Below are positions 1-11,900 of a DNA stretch of 64,000 nucleotides, piece after piece. The notes under the pieces were generated by a model, which was given only the letters and a program-made list of their open reading frames with translations, was not told where the DNA came from and made no database searches. The DNA is from Siphonodentalium dalli (lineage: Eukaryota > Mollusca > Scaphopoda > Gadilida > Siphonodentaliidae): positions 216,029,982-216,093,981 of the forward strand of contig CP136063.1 of the NCBI GenBank assembly GCA_032622095.1. The letters run 5' to 3'. Positions within the stretch are counted from its first letter, which is position 1, and each line of letters starts with the position of its first letter. The position numbers were made by a program, and so were the translations under genes.

Positions 1-1002
1 CTTTGGAAACAAGCTAAAACTAAGTATTCAAAGGGCCATAAGTTGATTTTCTTAAATAATGTCCTGTTAATACCTTTACATTTTGTTCAATCCAACATAC
101 TTAAAAGGTTATAAGAAAAGCATGGCATATGGGTATTAAATTATTGAGTTACATGACCTCAAATATTGCATTTCATCACACACGTTCAGTGTCAGAGGCA
201 AAATTGGCCAAGTCCATACAATGGAACACACATTTTGTTTGAGAATATAATCTTCTTCTTAATTATAGATACACATATTAATCATATTTTTGTGTTTAAT
301 CTAGTGAGGAAATTACTATAACACTGAAAAATCCCTTCAGTTCGCTCTAGTTTTTTAAATAATTAATCATAAATAAGGCATTTTGGCTCATTCTTCGAAA
401 TTGAGGCCCCGAAAATGGGCCGAAATCAGGTAAACTCGCGTTTTTGAAGGCACACAACTCGAAAAATACGTAATGAATCTGGGACTGGTTTTCAGTACTG
501 GGTTCAGGAAATTGAGGTCGATACAATATACATACCATTTGTAGGATTTGTGAATTTGATTGTTTTTATATGCATCCATGAAAATCCATAAATTGATGAT
601 TTGACCAAATTTCCCAAAATTTATTTCACGAAATTCACCAATTTCCCTTTTTCCGATTTTTGCCGATTTTTAGTATGTTGTTTATGGAGGGTTTATGTAC
701 TTATTCCAGCAAAAAAAAATTCTGTTGCAATTAGTTCCGGGTGTGGCATTTTTTTCTCATAAATGCACTGGACTAGTAGTACAGAAACAATGTACATGTA
801 GTACAGAAACAATGTACATGTATTAAGGTAGTAATGACTATATATGGTACTAATCTCTATGTTAATTTTTCATTTGGTATTATGAGATCCCACTTGATAA
901 CCAGGTTGATTTGATCAAATTGTTAATGTTCCTGTGCTGTAATTGATTGAAATACTGAAGTCTGAACGCTGAATGATAACATACCGTACCTGAACTCAAA
1001 TT

Positions 1003-1444
1003 ATTTGAAGTTTTCACAGATGAAAGCTAGATAAAGCCAAACATACTTTACAGTATGATTCCAACTGTTAAACTTAAATCTTTTTGTAAACTTAAATTTC
1101 TTATGTCAATATATATAAATATATAAATGTTTCGCATCTTGTTATGATATGAATTGGGACCTAAATTAAAAAAAATATATATTTATTAAATCAAATTTTT
1201 TTTTTTTTGCAATGGCAATAAAAAGTTTAGGGTCGGCGGTTTAAAATAGGGTCGGTCAGGTTAGCGGAAACAAACGTATTTTTTGTTTAGGCCTAACAAA
1301 CTATTTGAAGTTTTCCCAGATCAAGCCAAACATACTTTACAGTATGATTCCAACTGTTCAACTTACATATTTTGGACAATTAAATGTCTTACATATGTCA
1401 ATATATATAAATATATAAATGTTTTGTATCTTGTTATGAAATGA
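1003..1444 (+). repeat. Direct duplication of about 145 bp
   Basis: Copies at 1003-1152 and 1300-1444 share AGCCAAACATACTTTACAGT, then ATGATTCCAACTGTT and TCAATATATATAAATATATA. The spacer between them is A/T-homopolymeric. Confidence 0.75.
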
Positions 1445-1517
1445 ATATTATAAATAAAAAACTGCAGACTGGTGACCATGGGGATAGCCACAATAACTAA
1501 AGAAATAACATGTATAC

Positions 1518-4500
1518 CTGTTTCTGGCTCTCTCCTAAGATTCTGGAGTTGACATTCTCCTTATTCTGATTCACCTGCTAAGGGAATAAAAACAATGCAA
1601 GAAATAAGTTTATTTTCTTCAAAAATTTACTTCATGATTGGGATATTATCAGACAGAAAACATTATAACATATACATACTAGTAATACATGTAAAATTGT
1701 TCTTGCAAAGAGATGAATATTTTTCAATCCAGTTACTAGTACTATTTTCTCCAAACCTACATACAATGTACATGTATGGTAATACATACCAAATAAGGAA
1801 TTTACTATAGGATAGTATTGCGAGTTGCAAGTTGTAGACGCACCAAATTAGGGTATTACAACTGACGTATAATATGCGCGAATCTAAATCAGGAAAATGA
1901 CGCAATATCATGACAGCTTAATGCTTATAAACAATTCACTGTGCTTTTTGCCCAAAACTAAACACTCGACCTTAATTTTCAAAGCGCGTTTGGTGAATAT
2001 CGCATTCATATCATTATGTTACAGCCCTGGGAATTAAGGAAAATTTGCCTAGGCAATATTTTTGCCTAGGTGAAAGAAATCGGCCTAGGCAAAAACAGAT
2101 TTTACCTAGGCAATTTTGCAACAATATTGCCATCTCAAATCAATATGATTCAATAATAACCTGAAATGCTTAGTTATTTTGGAGAACATTTCCAGGCCAC
2201 TACTCATCATATATATATATATATATTATATACATTCCACAAATCATCTCCAAAACTAGTGCCCTTATGGGTAGCTAGTTAATGGCCCAGTGCCATGGAA
2301 ACATTTTTAGGACAATATATGTAAAGAGTGATTTAAGGAAGTCAGTTTGGCTAAAGAGGTGCTATTTCTGATAGACACAAATCAATTTTAGTAACCCAAT
2401 GAACTTGTTTTACCTAGGCAATATAATTTCCTAGGCAAACTGATTTTGCCTCTGCTTTTACCTAGGCATTGCCTATTGCCTAGGCTAATTCCCAGGGCTG
2501 TGTTATACTATTAGTATATTCTTGAGGAATTATTATAATTTGATACATGTAACTGTTATTTCTATATTAAAACCTACAACGAAGGCCGCCTATCCCTTTG
2601 AAATCATGAACGTTTAAATTTTTGTGTATAATCTGGTGAAGAACTTTATACTACATTGTAAATTATGTAAATAAAAATAAAAACCCTTATTTTTGCTCGC
2701 TATTTTTAATTATTGACCATAAAATATGGAATTTGGCCTATTCTGAGAAATTGAGGCTCAGAAATAGGATACTAAAAATCCCTTTTTTGACAATGAGGTA
2801 AAAAAAACTCGAAAAAATGCACAACAAATTTGGGAATTGTTTTCTGTTCTAGAACAAGGAAGTGAGGTCGAGAAAATAGACAAGACAATTGAAGGACTTT
2901 TGATTGATGAAATGACCAAATTTTTATTTCACGAAATTCATCAATTTCCCTTGTTTATGAAGTGTTTGTGTACTTATTCCAGCAAAAAAAAAGCATTTGT
3001 AAACAAGTGGTTCTTGTTGGATTCAGGGACGAAAAAAAAAAGATTCGGGGACGAAAAAAAAAACAAACAATTTTAACCCTTTACCCAACAAACCGGCCAA
3101 ATAAAGCTTCAACAGCCTAAAATATCTTGGGTCTGTCTCAATAGAACCATACAAATATGGATATCATTGGAACCGGCTCCTTGACCACATTGTGATAGTT
3201 ACAGTTATGCCCTGTGCCAATGCATTCTCTTATATGCGAGTCGACCATAGGTCGCCTCGCATATATAAGAGAATGCATTGGCCTAAAAAAAATCTTTTTT
3301 TAACACTTTTTACCATTTTTTCTTACATTCTTTAACAATTTTATAATTTTTAATGTGTTAAGCCAATGCATTCTCTTATATATGTGAGGCGACCTATGGT
3401 CGACTCGCATATATAAGAGAATGCATTGGCACAGGGCCGTTCTGTTGGGTAAAGGGTTAAAGCCTCTATATAAAAGTTTGTTTTTTTTTCTAAGTTAATC
3501 CATGGCTTGGTTACTGTGATTACTAATATATAAGTGAACGGAATCCTTTATTTTATACTCTATAAAATTTTGAGGAAAATGGGTTGACAAAGTTCTTAAA
3601 TCATTAGATTTCGAGTGGGTAACTCCACCTACAGTTAATGACATTATTAAGGAACAGATAATAACTAAGACATACATTGTATATTCCCCGCATTATTTTT
3701 TTACCAGAGTAGAGATTCATTGCATGATCTACCATTAGGGGATTTCCATGCAAATCTCTGAGGAAAAAAGTGATATACGAAGCAGTTGTCTGGGAACTAA
3801 AGCAGCCATATTATTATTAAAAAGACACAGCATTTTATTTTAACTGGTGGCTGGGCTTGGAAAATTGTAAATTTTTTGCTGTAAAATTATCTTTGACAAC
3901 TTTTTTCCGGAATGCACCAACCTTCTACTAGTAATGGAACAAATTGCAAGCCGACTCGCCAGATAAATATGTACTGTTTTCAATGACGTACGAAGCAGCA
4001 ACCTCACTTCCAGTTTAATTTCCAGTGCCTATCTGGACACATGTTTATTCTAAACTCACTTAAAACCAGGATCAATAATACCTTTTTCACATTGTACATG
4101 TATATGACAACTAACACTTAAATGGTCACCGTCACCCCCTTTCGTTCAGTTGGGTACCCAGCTTTTTTTTATTTTCAGTTGGGTACCCAGCTTTATGAAA
4201 TCTCACACAGAGCTTGATTTAATTAGTGATTGCCCTCAGTTGATTGCGAAATGAACCTGGTAAATTTGTGAATTCTTTTTTACATATGAATTATGATGTC
4301 TATTCGTCACGATGCTTGAAAATAATAGCAGAGAAGAATTGTATGCATATGACATAGGTACCGCAGATTGACTGCTCATAAAGCTGGGTACCCAACTGTA
4401 AATTTTATAAAAGCTGGGTACCCAACTGAAAGTTTTAAAAAGCTGGGCACCCAACTGAACGAAAGGGGGTGACAATGACCATTTCAGCACAACTAACTGT

Positions 4501-5271
4501 TATTCTATTTACTTTTGTAAGTATTCTTATAGTTATACTCCATATGTTCATATTTATTTGCATCCTCCTGAAATAACGGTTTGTTTTATGTCACTTAATT
4601 TTGCTGGTCAAAAAGAGGAAGAAAACATAGGTCACATAAACTGGTTACTATCTTTTTTTTAGAATGTATGGGCACTGATTTAACTTTAAAGTAATGGCTA
4701 AGTATGTAAGTCTAAGATTAAGAAATTTGGCCCATTTTGGGCCCTTCTTGCTCCAACAAGTTGAACAACTAATCCCAAACCTTACACTAAGTTACACTTA
4801 GTCTTAGACATCTTGTTTCAAAACCCAAACTTTAAAAATTTACAGACAAAATTTGGAATTTTTTTTGCTTTCATATATGCATGTACATCATACAATACAT
4901 GTATCATGATGTAGGTATCTCGGCTCTGAAAAAAAATATATATATCTCAACAATCACATTAACTTTTCCAAAAATCTTGGAGGTTGAAAATTCAAAATTG
5001 GCCACTTGACCTCCTCCTTAAATGAAGACATTATCAGAGCATAATGTTATAACTATTTGTTTTTCTTTGTTTATGAATATGATATTATGATTAAAAGTTT
5101 GAAAGAAATTATTGCGGGAAAATTAAATACAAATAAATACAATGACAATGTAATGAATGTTGCAGAAAAAAATTAGCCTACTAAAATTAATTATTTTACC
5201 TCAACTTTTACCGACACGTTTTCCATTCTGTTTTCAATGTCTCTCATCAATTTATTCTGTGTGGACGGCAT
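1518..5271 (-). CDS. Unidentified divergent gene, first two coding exons (partial)
   Basis: Seen on the - strand: ATG at 5271-5269 opens a 24-codon exon (5271-5200, donor GAG|GTAAAA). A second 19-codon exon lies at 1574-1518 (acceptor TTAGCAG, donor CAG|GTATAC). Both are phase 0 and join to MPSTQNKLMRDIENRMENVS... followed by VNQNKENVNSRILG.... The product begins polar and charged, Asn/Glu/Lys-rich and helix-prone, with no signal peptide. I do not recognise the family, and I found no convincing third exon in 1-1515, so the rest probably lies beyond the window. It is head-to-head with STPG1, with start codons 626 bp apart. Inference: splice signals and matching phases make it a real gene; the function is unknown. 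Confidence 0.6.
2022..2500. mobile_element. Foldback MITE rich in CCTAGGCAA units, TGTTA-flanked
   Basis: The tips CAGCCCTGGGAATTA and TAATTCCCAGGGCTG have a 5-bp direct repeat TGTTA at 2017-2021 and 2501-2505. The arms are made of TTTGCCTAGGCAA-type palindromic words. 479 bp; noncoding. Confidence 0.82.
3077..3456. mobile_element. piggyBac-type MITE (CCCTTTACCC subfamily), TTAA-flanked
   Basis: TTAA at 3073-3076 and 3457-3460. The tips are CCCTTTACCCAACA and its complement. It contains two copies of the hairpin core (CCAATGCATTCTCTTATAT … GCATTGG). The TTAA duplication with a CCCTTT tip is typical of piggyBac-derived elements. The two hairpins are separated by a T-rich spacer. Confidence 0.85.
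4120..4484. mobile_element. Foldback element with repeated GGGTACCCAGCTT units
   Basis: The tips are AAATGGTCACCGTCACCCCC and its near complement. Each arm holds two or three copies of CAGTTGGGTACCCAGCTTT facing inward. 365 bp. It contains no ORF of interest. Confidence 0.8.
4490..5199. other. Intron sequence, nothing recognised
   Basis: AT-rich first intron of the divergent - strand gene between the 4120-4484 element and the first exon. Only short A/T runs and a TATATATA stretch are seen. Confidence 0.6.
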
Positions 5272-5897
5272 TTTAAAACAATTTTTGGTTAATAAAAAAA
5301 CAAGAAAATGAGACAATAAAAGACACAACAGCAGTAAAAGGATTCAGCAAAGAAATGACCAAGAATTTGACAGGACGTTCATAAATTGGCGCGGTTTTCG
5401 GCCAGGGCCAATCAGAAGAAAGGACACCACGACAGGCCGTGTCCACTTTGCAATATGGTAGTTAGCTTGGAATACACTGCAGTTACCTGCGACTTGTGCC
5501 TTTAATCAACGTTTAGAAGCTTCAGTTATTGTATATATAGTAAAATTTTAAGAATTTAATGAGCATTAAGGAGAGACATTCAATCATTTAATTTTCGAAT
5601 ATCAACATCAAAGAGAAAAATCTCTTCATAAAAATTATTAGACTCGCCTGGTCGGTTTCCAGGAAGTGTTTATGGCGCAGTAATTTATAAGATTAAAACT
5701 TGTTATATTTGAAAAATTCTACCTTATTCAGCGATTACTTTTCTTCAATAATTCAGAAAATAATTGATGCTCCATTTTAAAGACATTAATCAATCCATAT
5801 TGATTGAAGTAAAATAGCATAAATGCAATTCTTTGGAACTATTTTATATATTTCATCAACATCCGTTTCTGCGTGGCAGGGCTCAAATTGTTTAAAC
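5272..5897. promoter_or_regulatory. Shared upstream region between two divergent genes
   Basis: 626 bp separate the divergent start codons. Seen: a CCAAT box (GGCCAATCAGA) at 5408-5412 and a TTGGCGCGG word at 5386-5394 that resembles an E2F-type site. Both are nearer the - strand gene. No clear TATA box is placed for either gene, and I did not find a good RFX X-box. No MITE copy was noticed here, in contrast to the flanks. Transcription start sites cannot be placed from sequence alone. Confidence 0.45.
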
Positions 5898-5985
5898 ATG
5901 GCTGCCACTGATTGTATTAGAGTTATAGATAATGATAATGTCAGGCGTATTCATGCTAACAAGCCGTCTGGCAAGATACATAAAG
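5898..5985 (+). CDS. STPG1: STPG1 coding exon 1 (start exon)
   Basis: ATG at 5898-5900 in the context AAACATGG, followed by 29 codons plus one base. The donor is AAAG|GTATAC. It reads MAATDC... and ends in ...GKIHK; the split codon makes Gly30 with exon 2. The phase fits exon 2 exactly. Confidence 0.88.
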
Positions 5986-8900
5986 GTATACTGTAGAGAT
6001 GTGGATTTCACATATCTTTTAAGAATTTGCTGGTTAAATATATAAACAAAATAATGCCTATTTCCTATCAGTTTTCTGATAACTTTGTTTAAAGTTACAC
6101 AAAACGTACCACCGATATAGCGTACTCACTTTAGCATTCTCTCTCCTTCTTCTTCTTCTTCTTCTTCCGATTAGAGTCCACCATCAACAGGCTGATGATT
6201 ATGACTAATTTTATTTTGGCAATGACTGGCGATAATTTCTCTTCATAATAATGGTTTGTAATAATATAATTTAATTGATTTGAATTTGGAAGTCTGTGTC
6301 AGTGTGTGACTGAGTTATTCACTTATTAAGTTATTGTGACTACCCGGTATGTCATGTTACCGTTATTGTTAGTTCAATCATGAACGTAGTGCATACCCTT
6401 CTGCTGGAAGCAGCAATCTGCGAAAGCGGTCATGTTGACCTAATGTCATGTGTACTTCCAAGATCCAAATAATGGTATTATCCATCAGCAATATGCCTGT
6501 GGAATGACTTACATAACTATTACTGTACCAAAATAGTTAGTGAAATGCAACTCGCTAGAAGACCTGGAGGGGGGGCAGGGAAATTTCCAGGGCTGTTTTG
6601 ATATGGGCGCCCAAACTCGAGAATCCCAAATGTCCCCAAATTCCTTGTGGACTGTATTGAGTCAACCTGAATTTTCCAAGGCAATTCAACAATATGCTAT
6701 ATGTAAATAAAAATTATCTCTGGATTTTTCCCTGGGGGAGGGGGGCGGGGGTAGCTGCACAGCCGAGCTTGAGGAAACAATCTTACATTTTACAATGAAT
6801 CAATTGAATGCAGCAAATTGAGCAATGATTTTAAGTTTAACAATAACAAGACAACTTTTAATTGTAAATATCAATATCACAATAATTTTAATTAACATTT
6901 GGCTTTTAACAACTTCCTTACGCGCCGCATCATAATAGTGGCTAGTGCGATATTGTCCCAACAGAAATACAAAGTTCTCTGCTAGGACCTGCATTTTATC
7001 GTGAAGAAGAATAGTATTGGATGACTGGGCACTGCAGGTGTTATTTGCATGGAAAATGTAACTAAAAACAATGTTAATTTGAGACTATAGATACTTCACA
7101 GAATATGAGGGCTAAGCAGAATGAGGTACTCAGAGGACGAATTTGGTGATGCTAGCCTACTACTAGTATGCAAGATAGCATTAGTAAATTAATCCCCTGG
7201 CCAGTTTGGTGACCTCATTCTGCAAATGACAGACACACTATTTGCAGGCTTGTACCGGGTATATTATTTTTTTTTTTCTGCCTAAGCAGTAAGCACATTA
7301 GAATAGATTGTATTTAGGTCTAGGACTGTACATGTATTCCCATTTCGTTCATGGACCAGTCAAATTCGAGTTACTAGTATTTCCTTTGACTACTCTGTAT
7401 ATTAGACTGGGAATATCAAAAGACATAGATTTTAAAATTGTTGAAGATTAGCTTTACAAAATTTACGTACATGTATAGTGGAATCAACATCGGAAATCGT
7501 CTGATTGAGTGTGACTCCAAATAATCGGTAATCGGCTCGAGAAGCTCTTTCATTATCAGGTCATCGCTCTTATAATCACTGTATGAATTACTCTCAATTA
7601 ATTGAGAAAATACAACTGATTATACAGTCATTGGCAAAACCAACGTGTTGGAACCAATTGTGTCTAATGTTATTAGTTACAATACAATAATATCTTATTT
7701 TATGACTTTAGTCATAGTAGGACATTGGCCGATTCTGCCTCCAAATATTCGGTATTTTAAATAAATAAAACTATATTTGTTATTGGCTCATTAGTAGAGG
7801 CTCTTATGTACTCCCGTGTGCACTTTGTGAAGAAATATAACGACTATGCCAATGACGTTGCTTGATATCTCAGGCACCAGAAAACAAATGTTAGACACCT
7901 TGGGGTCGCGACTGGGTGGATTTATGACGTCATCAAGATGGCCACCATACACAATTTCACAGTATGCACTTAGTCAGTTTGATTAATATCTACTAGGGGT
8001 GCCACGATTAATCGTATAATCGATGAACCGTTGATAAAGCCGATAATCGATTACCATTTCCGTCGTCGATTAATCTGCGTTATTTATTTCGGATGTTGGA
8101 AAATGTCGGTTATTGTTGAATACCCTGATTGTTTTTCACAGTTTAATATACAACTGAGGGGTTAACAACATTTGATCATGTATCAAAGAGATTCCGACAA
8201 CTTGAGTACTACTAGTATATGTTGCAAACAGCCGGCAGTTCATTTGATGACATGGTTACTCTTCGAGTCATTGTATATTCTTCAAATTGCATGGCGCCAT
8301 GATGGCGGCACTGCAGCTTTGAACTTACATGTATGCCGACATCGTTGTATATTTCTACAAGAAAGGCGGCACTACGTCTTTGAAATGGACTGACTGTCAG
8401 TGAACTGAATGCCCTCGCCCTTGAATCTCATTGGACCAAAGGGGAGTTGATTGACATTCTCTCGATATCAGGGAACCTACGGCATTTTAATCAGCGATAT
8501 TCTCGGCGGTGTCATTTGCAGCAAGTATACTTTGTTTGTATAAGTATACTTAGATGTTACTAGTACAGGCTATCGCTTATAGTGTGGTGACTGCTAAATG
8601 AAATTAACTATTACCAAATACTTATTATTTTTAGTCCTGAAATTTGCGGGCAGGGGCCCACCTTTGTAATTGTTATACATGCTCTGGAAGTTCGCTGAAA
8701 CTTATAGTTTCCGTAACATTAGATTCCTTTTTTTTAGGAACCACCGTCGGTCCGTCGTGCATTGCTACTTTTATATTGCTTGTATGTTTGGCTGTTAAAT
8801 TAATCGCTACGTTTGTTCCAATGAACTCACAAATATTATAACCATGACATCGCCGAGAACTGTGCTTGTATTGAACACATTGTGCTCATTAGTCATTACC

Positions 8901-11900
8901 GGTGGTTTATGATGCACTTTATTAACACAAAAATTACATCAGCCGAAGCCTCAAACAAGCAGCGAAAGCAGTTAACCAGCATCCAGCTAATATGGCAATA
9001 GGCCATATTACGGAATACTTCTACTGATGTTATTATTATGTACGATTAATCGATTATAGTCGATTATTGACGACCGATTATCGATTATCAAAATAAATAA
9101 TCGTGGCACCTCTAATATCTACTTGTAAATTTATTATAGAAATTTGATTATCTCACCACTGATGTGAAACTAGTACCCCATACTTCCATTTGACAGAAAA
9201 AGTGGCCACCAAAAACCAAGATGGCCGCCAAAATGGCGACCGAAATTCGGAAAATTTATGATTTTTCACACTTTCCTCTTGAATCATTAACCGATGTTTG
9301 AAATTTGTTCCGAATAAAGACCTAAATTTGAATAAATTCTAGTATCCAACCCTTTCTACAACATAATATGTCATATTTCGGATCTCATTCCTGCCAGCTA
9401 TCTTTAAAATGTGAATTCAAAAATGTGCTATGAAAGTTAACCAAAATTCAATTATATGATTCTAGCCAAGAGTTGAACAGAAAATAACTGAATTTGAAGA
9501 AGATAATGTAAAAATGTTTTAAATATGTAAATTGCCATATAGTTACACTGAAAATAATGCATTTTCGTTTAAGATGGCGGCCAAGATGGCTGCCAAAATG
9601 GAGAAATCACCAAAATATGTCCAATTTTTTATTAATATCACTCATGTGTTGGGGAAAAGTAAATATATGTGAATACGTGCTACTTTTTCGCGGACATCCA
9701 TGGACTTATGGAATGATTTGTAAATTTGGTGAACCATACAGCTGCTTATACCCGAGAGTTCAACAGAATTATGCCACGTAAATTAAGTCAAATCATCTTC
9801 ATGGCAGCCACACAAATTTGCAGAATGGGCACTGAGTGAGGAAGAAAATTTAACACAGAAAATGAAAAATATTTCTACGGCAATGATAAAATTGCACCAA
9901 GCTTCCTTTTGAAAGAACAAGATTGATAAAAAAAACACAAGATGGCTGTCAAAATGGCGACCGAAATATAGAAATGTGTTGAATTGTTACACATGCCACT
10001 TACATCATTTTTGGTTATTTGTAAACTGTGGCGAGTAGGAATTGTCTTTGTTTTTATCAGTCATGACACCAAGTACTTTGGAAAACATATTATGCTGTAA
10101 TTTGTGTCTAATTGTTGTCCATACTCCGAAAAATGCAAATTAAATAATTCGCTATGTAATTTCACAAATAAACTTGCTTCTCGAGGTTCTAGATTAACAT
10201 TGGACATAAATAGGCATAATAAAACAAACAAAAGTGTACACAGTTTTAAATATCGTTAGTGTCATTCAATTACACTCGACATTGATCTATTTGACCCAAG
10301 ATGGTCGCCAGAATGGCCGCCAAAACTCACAGTTATAAAATGTGACAAATGTTTATATTCTCAAACGGCATTTAGCAAAGGAGTTGGATATATTCGCCCA
10401 ATCTAAATTAGATACTATCATGTTAAGGTATATTGTGACTATGTTTGACCAAACATAGTTTGTTTATAATCGAGAATATATCAGAATGGACTCTTAGAAA
10501 CCTAACATGAAATTGCCCAATATAATTTAAACGATCCTGCCCGTTTCCTGGGAAGGAAGTCAAACCAGATATGTGCTGACTATCATTATAAGGGCATAAC
10601 GAGTACTCGAACGCAAACGAATCCCTGCAGTCATAATACAGACAGAAATCCAACTTTATGGCTATATTATTTCGTTTGGGGCAGATCTGCTTTATTCGTT
10701 CCCTATTCTTGATGAATTGTTGACCACGTTGATTTCGCCCGGCCACAAACATTTAGAAGATTCAGGAAATATATCACACCTTGACTTCATCGAAGTCGAA
10801 GTTGCATTGCTAGCATACTGCCACCGGGAAATATAATTGCTCAACTTAGAAATACGCAGGCATTACATGTTAGTGCAAACATTATTTCGTATCTAATTAT
10901 GAAACAGTTGTGTCTAATAAGATACAATAAGGGGATATTGCATTGTTCAGTTTCTTGTTTTTGGCATATCTGTGTTTCATCACCCGAAATTCGTTTGAAT
11001 GGTTGAGACATTGTCACACTTCTCAAGACGTGAGTCAGCACATGTACCACTCTTGTTACTTCGTCCAATAGATGGTCACATTGATGGTAGCCTAACTACA
11101 ACCAACTCACCCCAGCAACTACAGTTGAATTACAAACTCATCTCGCAAGCTAACAGAGCTCACCACAAAACTCTCCGACTGCATATCAGAGACTCCATAT
11201 AGAATGTTTCTTTCGGTTGTGGAATGGAGACTCCATAATAGAGATTTAATAAATAAATGTCAATACGGCCGCTGACCTCATAGCAGATACATTGCATATT
11301 CACTTCGATGTAGTCTAACAGAACTGTGCACGTAACCGAGTTAATGCTTGTCAGTTTATTTTAGAATATGTCAAAACATCAGTATCGGGCAAAAATAGTC
11401 TAAGGTTTGTCATTCTCCATGTCGAGTCCAGCAAGTGAAAATAACGGCTCCTCAACTTCTTCCTGGTTGTCAACGAAACAATATCGTGAAATCAAAATGC
11501 CTATGCCTAGTGCCTGGATATTGAGTGATGAAATACCTCATCGAAACACCAGAAGCTCATCTTTGGTCCATGCCATATGATGGTGAATCGAACTAATGAA
11601 TACAGTGACGGGTCATCAAGATCATTTAATGGAACTTTTATTAAGATTTCTTGCAAAACGTACACATGGGGACATTCATTAGCATTATACATCAACTGTT
11701 AGTTCACAGAAAGTAAAGATCTTCGAATCACAGAAACCCCGCAATCTCGAACGAAATCCTTTAATTGACCATCGAACAAATGTAGTTTATAGAATTTGCT
11801 GGCAAACCGTACAACCATAATAGTCGGATCCACAAGTAGGTCAATAACAAGCTTGGAATATAGATACTGCGCAAAAGTTGGAAGTAATAGATAACAATGT

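Larger units (their letters stand above)
297..2995 (+). repeat. Pair of diverged dispersed repeats (297-735 and 2632-2995)
   Basis: Both copies contain GAAATTGAGGC, GGAAATTGAGGTCGA / GGAAGTGAGGTCGAG, TTTATTTCACGAAATTCA and GTACTTATTCCAGCAAAAAA in the same order. Likely two old copies of one unclassified transposon; neither has clear ends. Confidence 0.6.

Noticed and set aside
10423-10752. 109-codon frame on the - strand as a host gene
   Set aside because: It lies inside the long-TIR element, begins and ends without splice or promoter context, and matches nothing I recognise; kept only as possible transposon debris.
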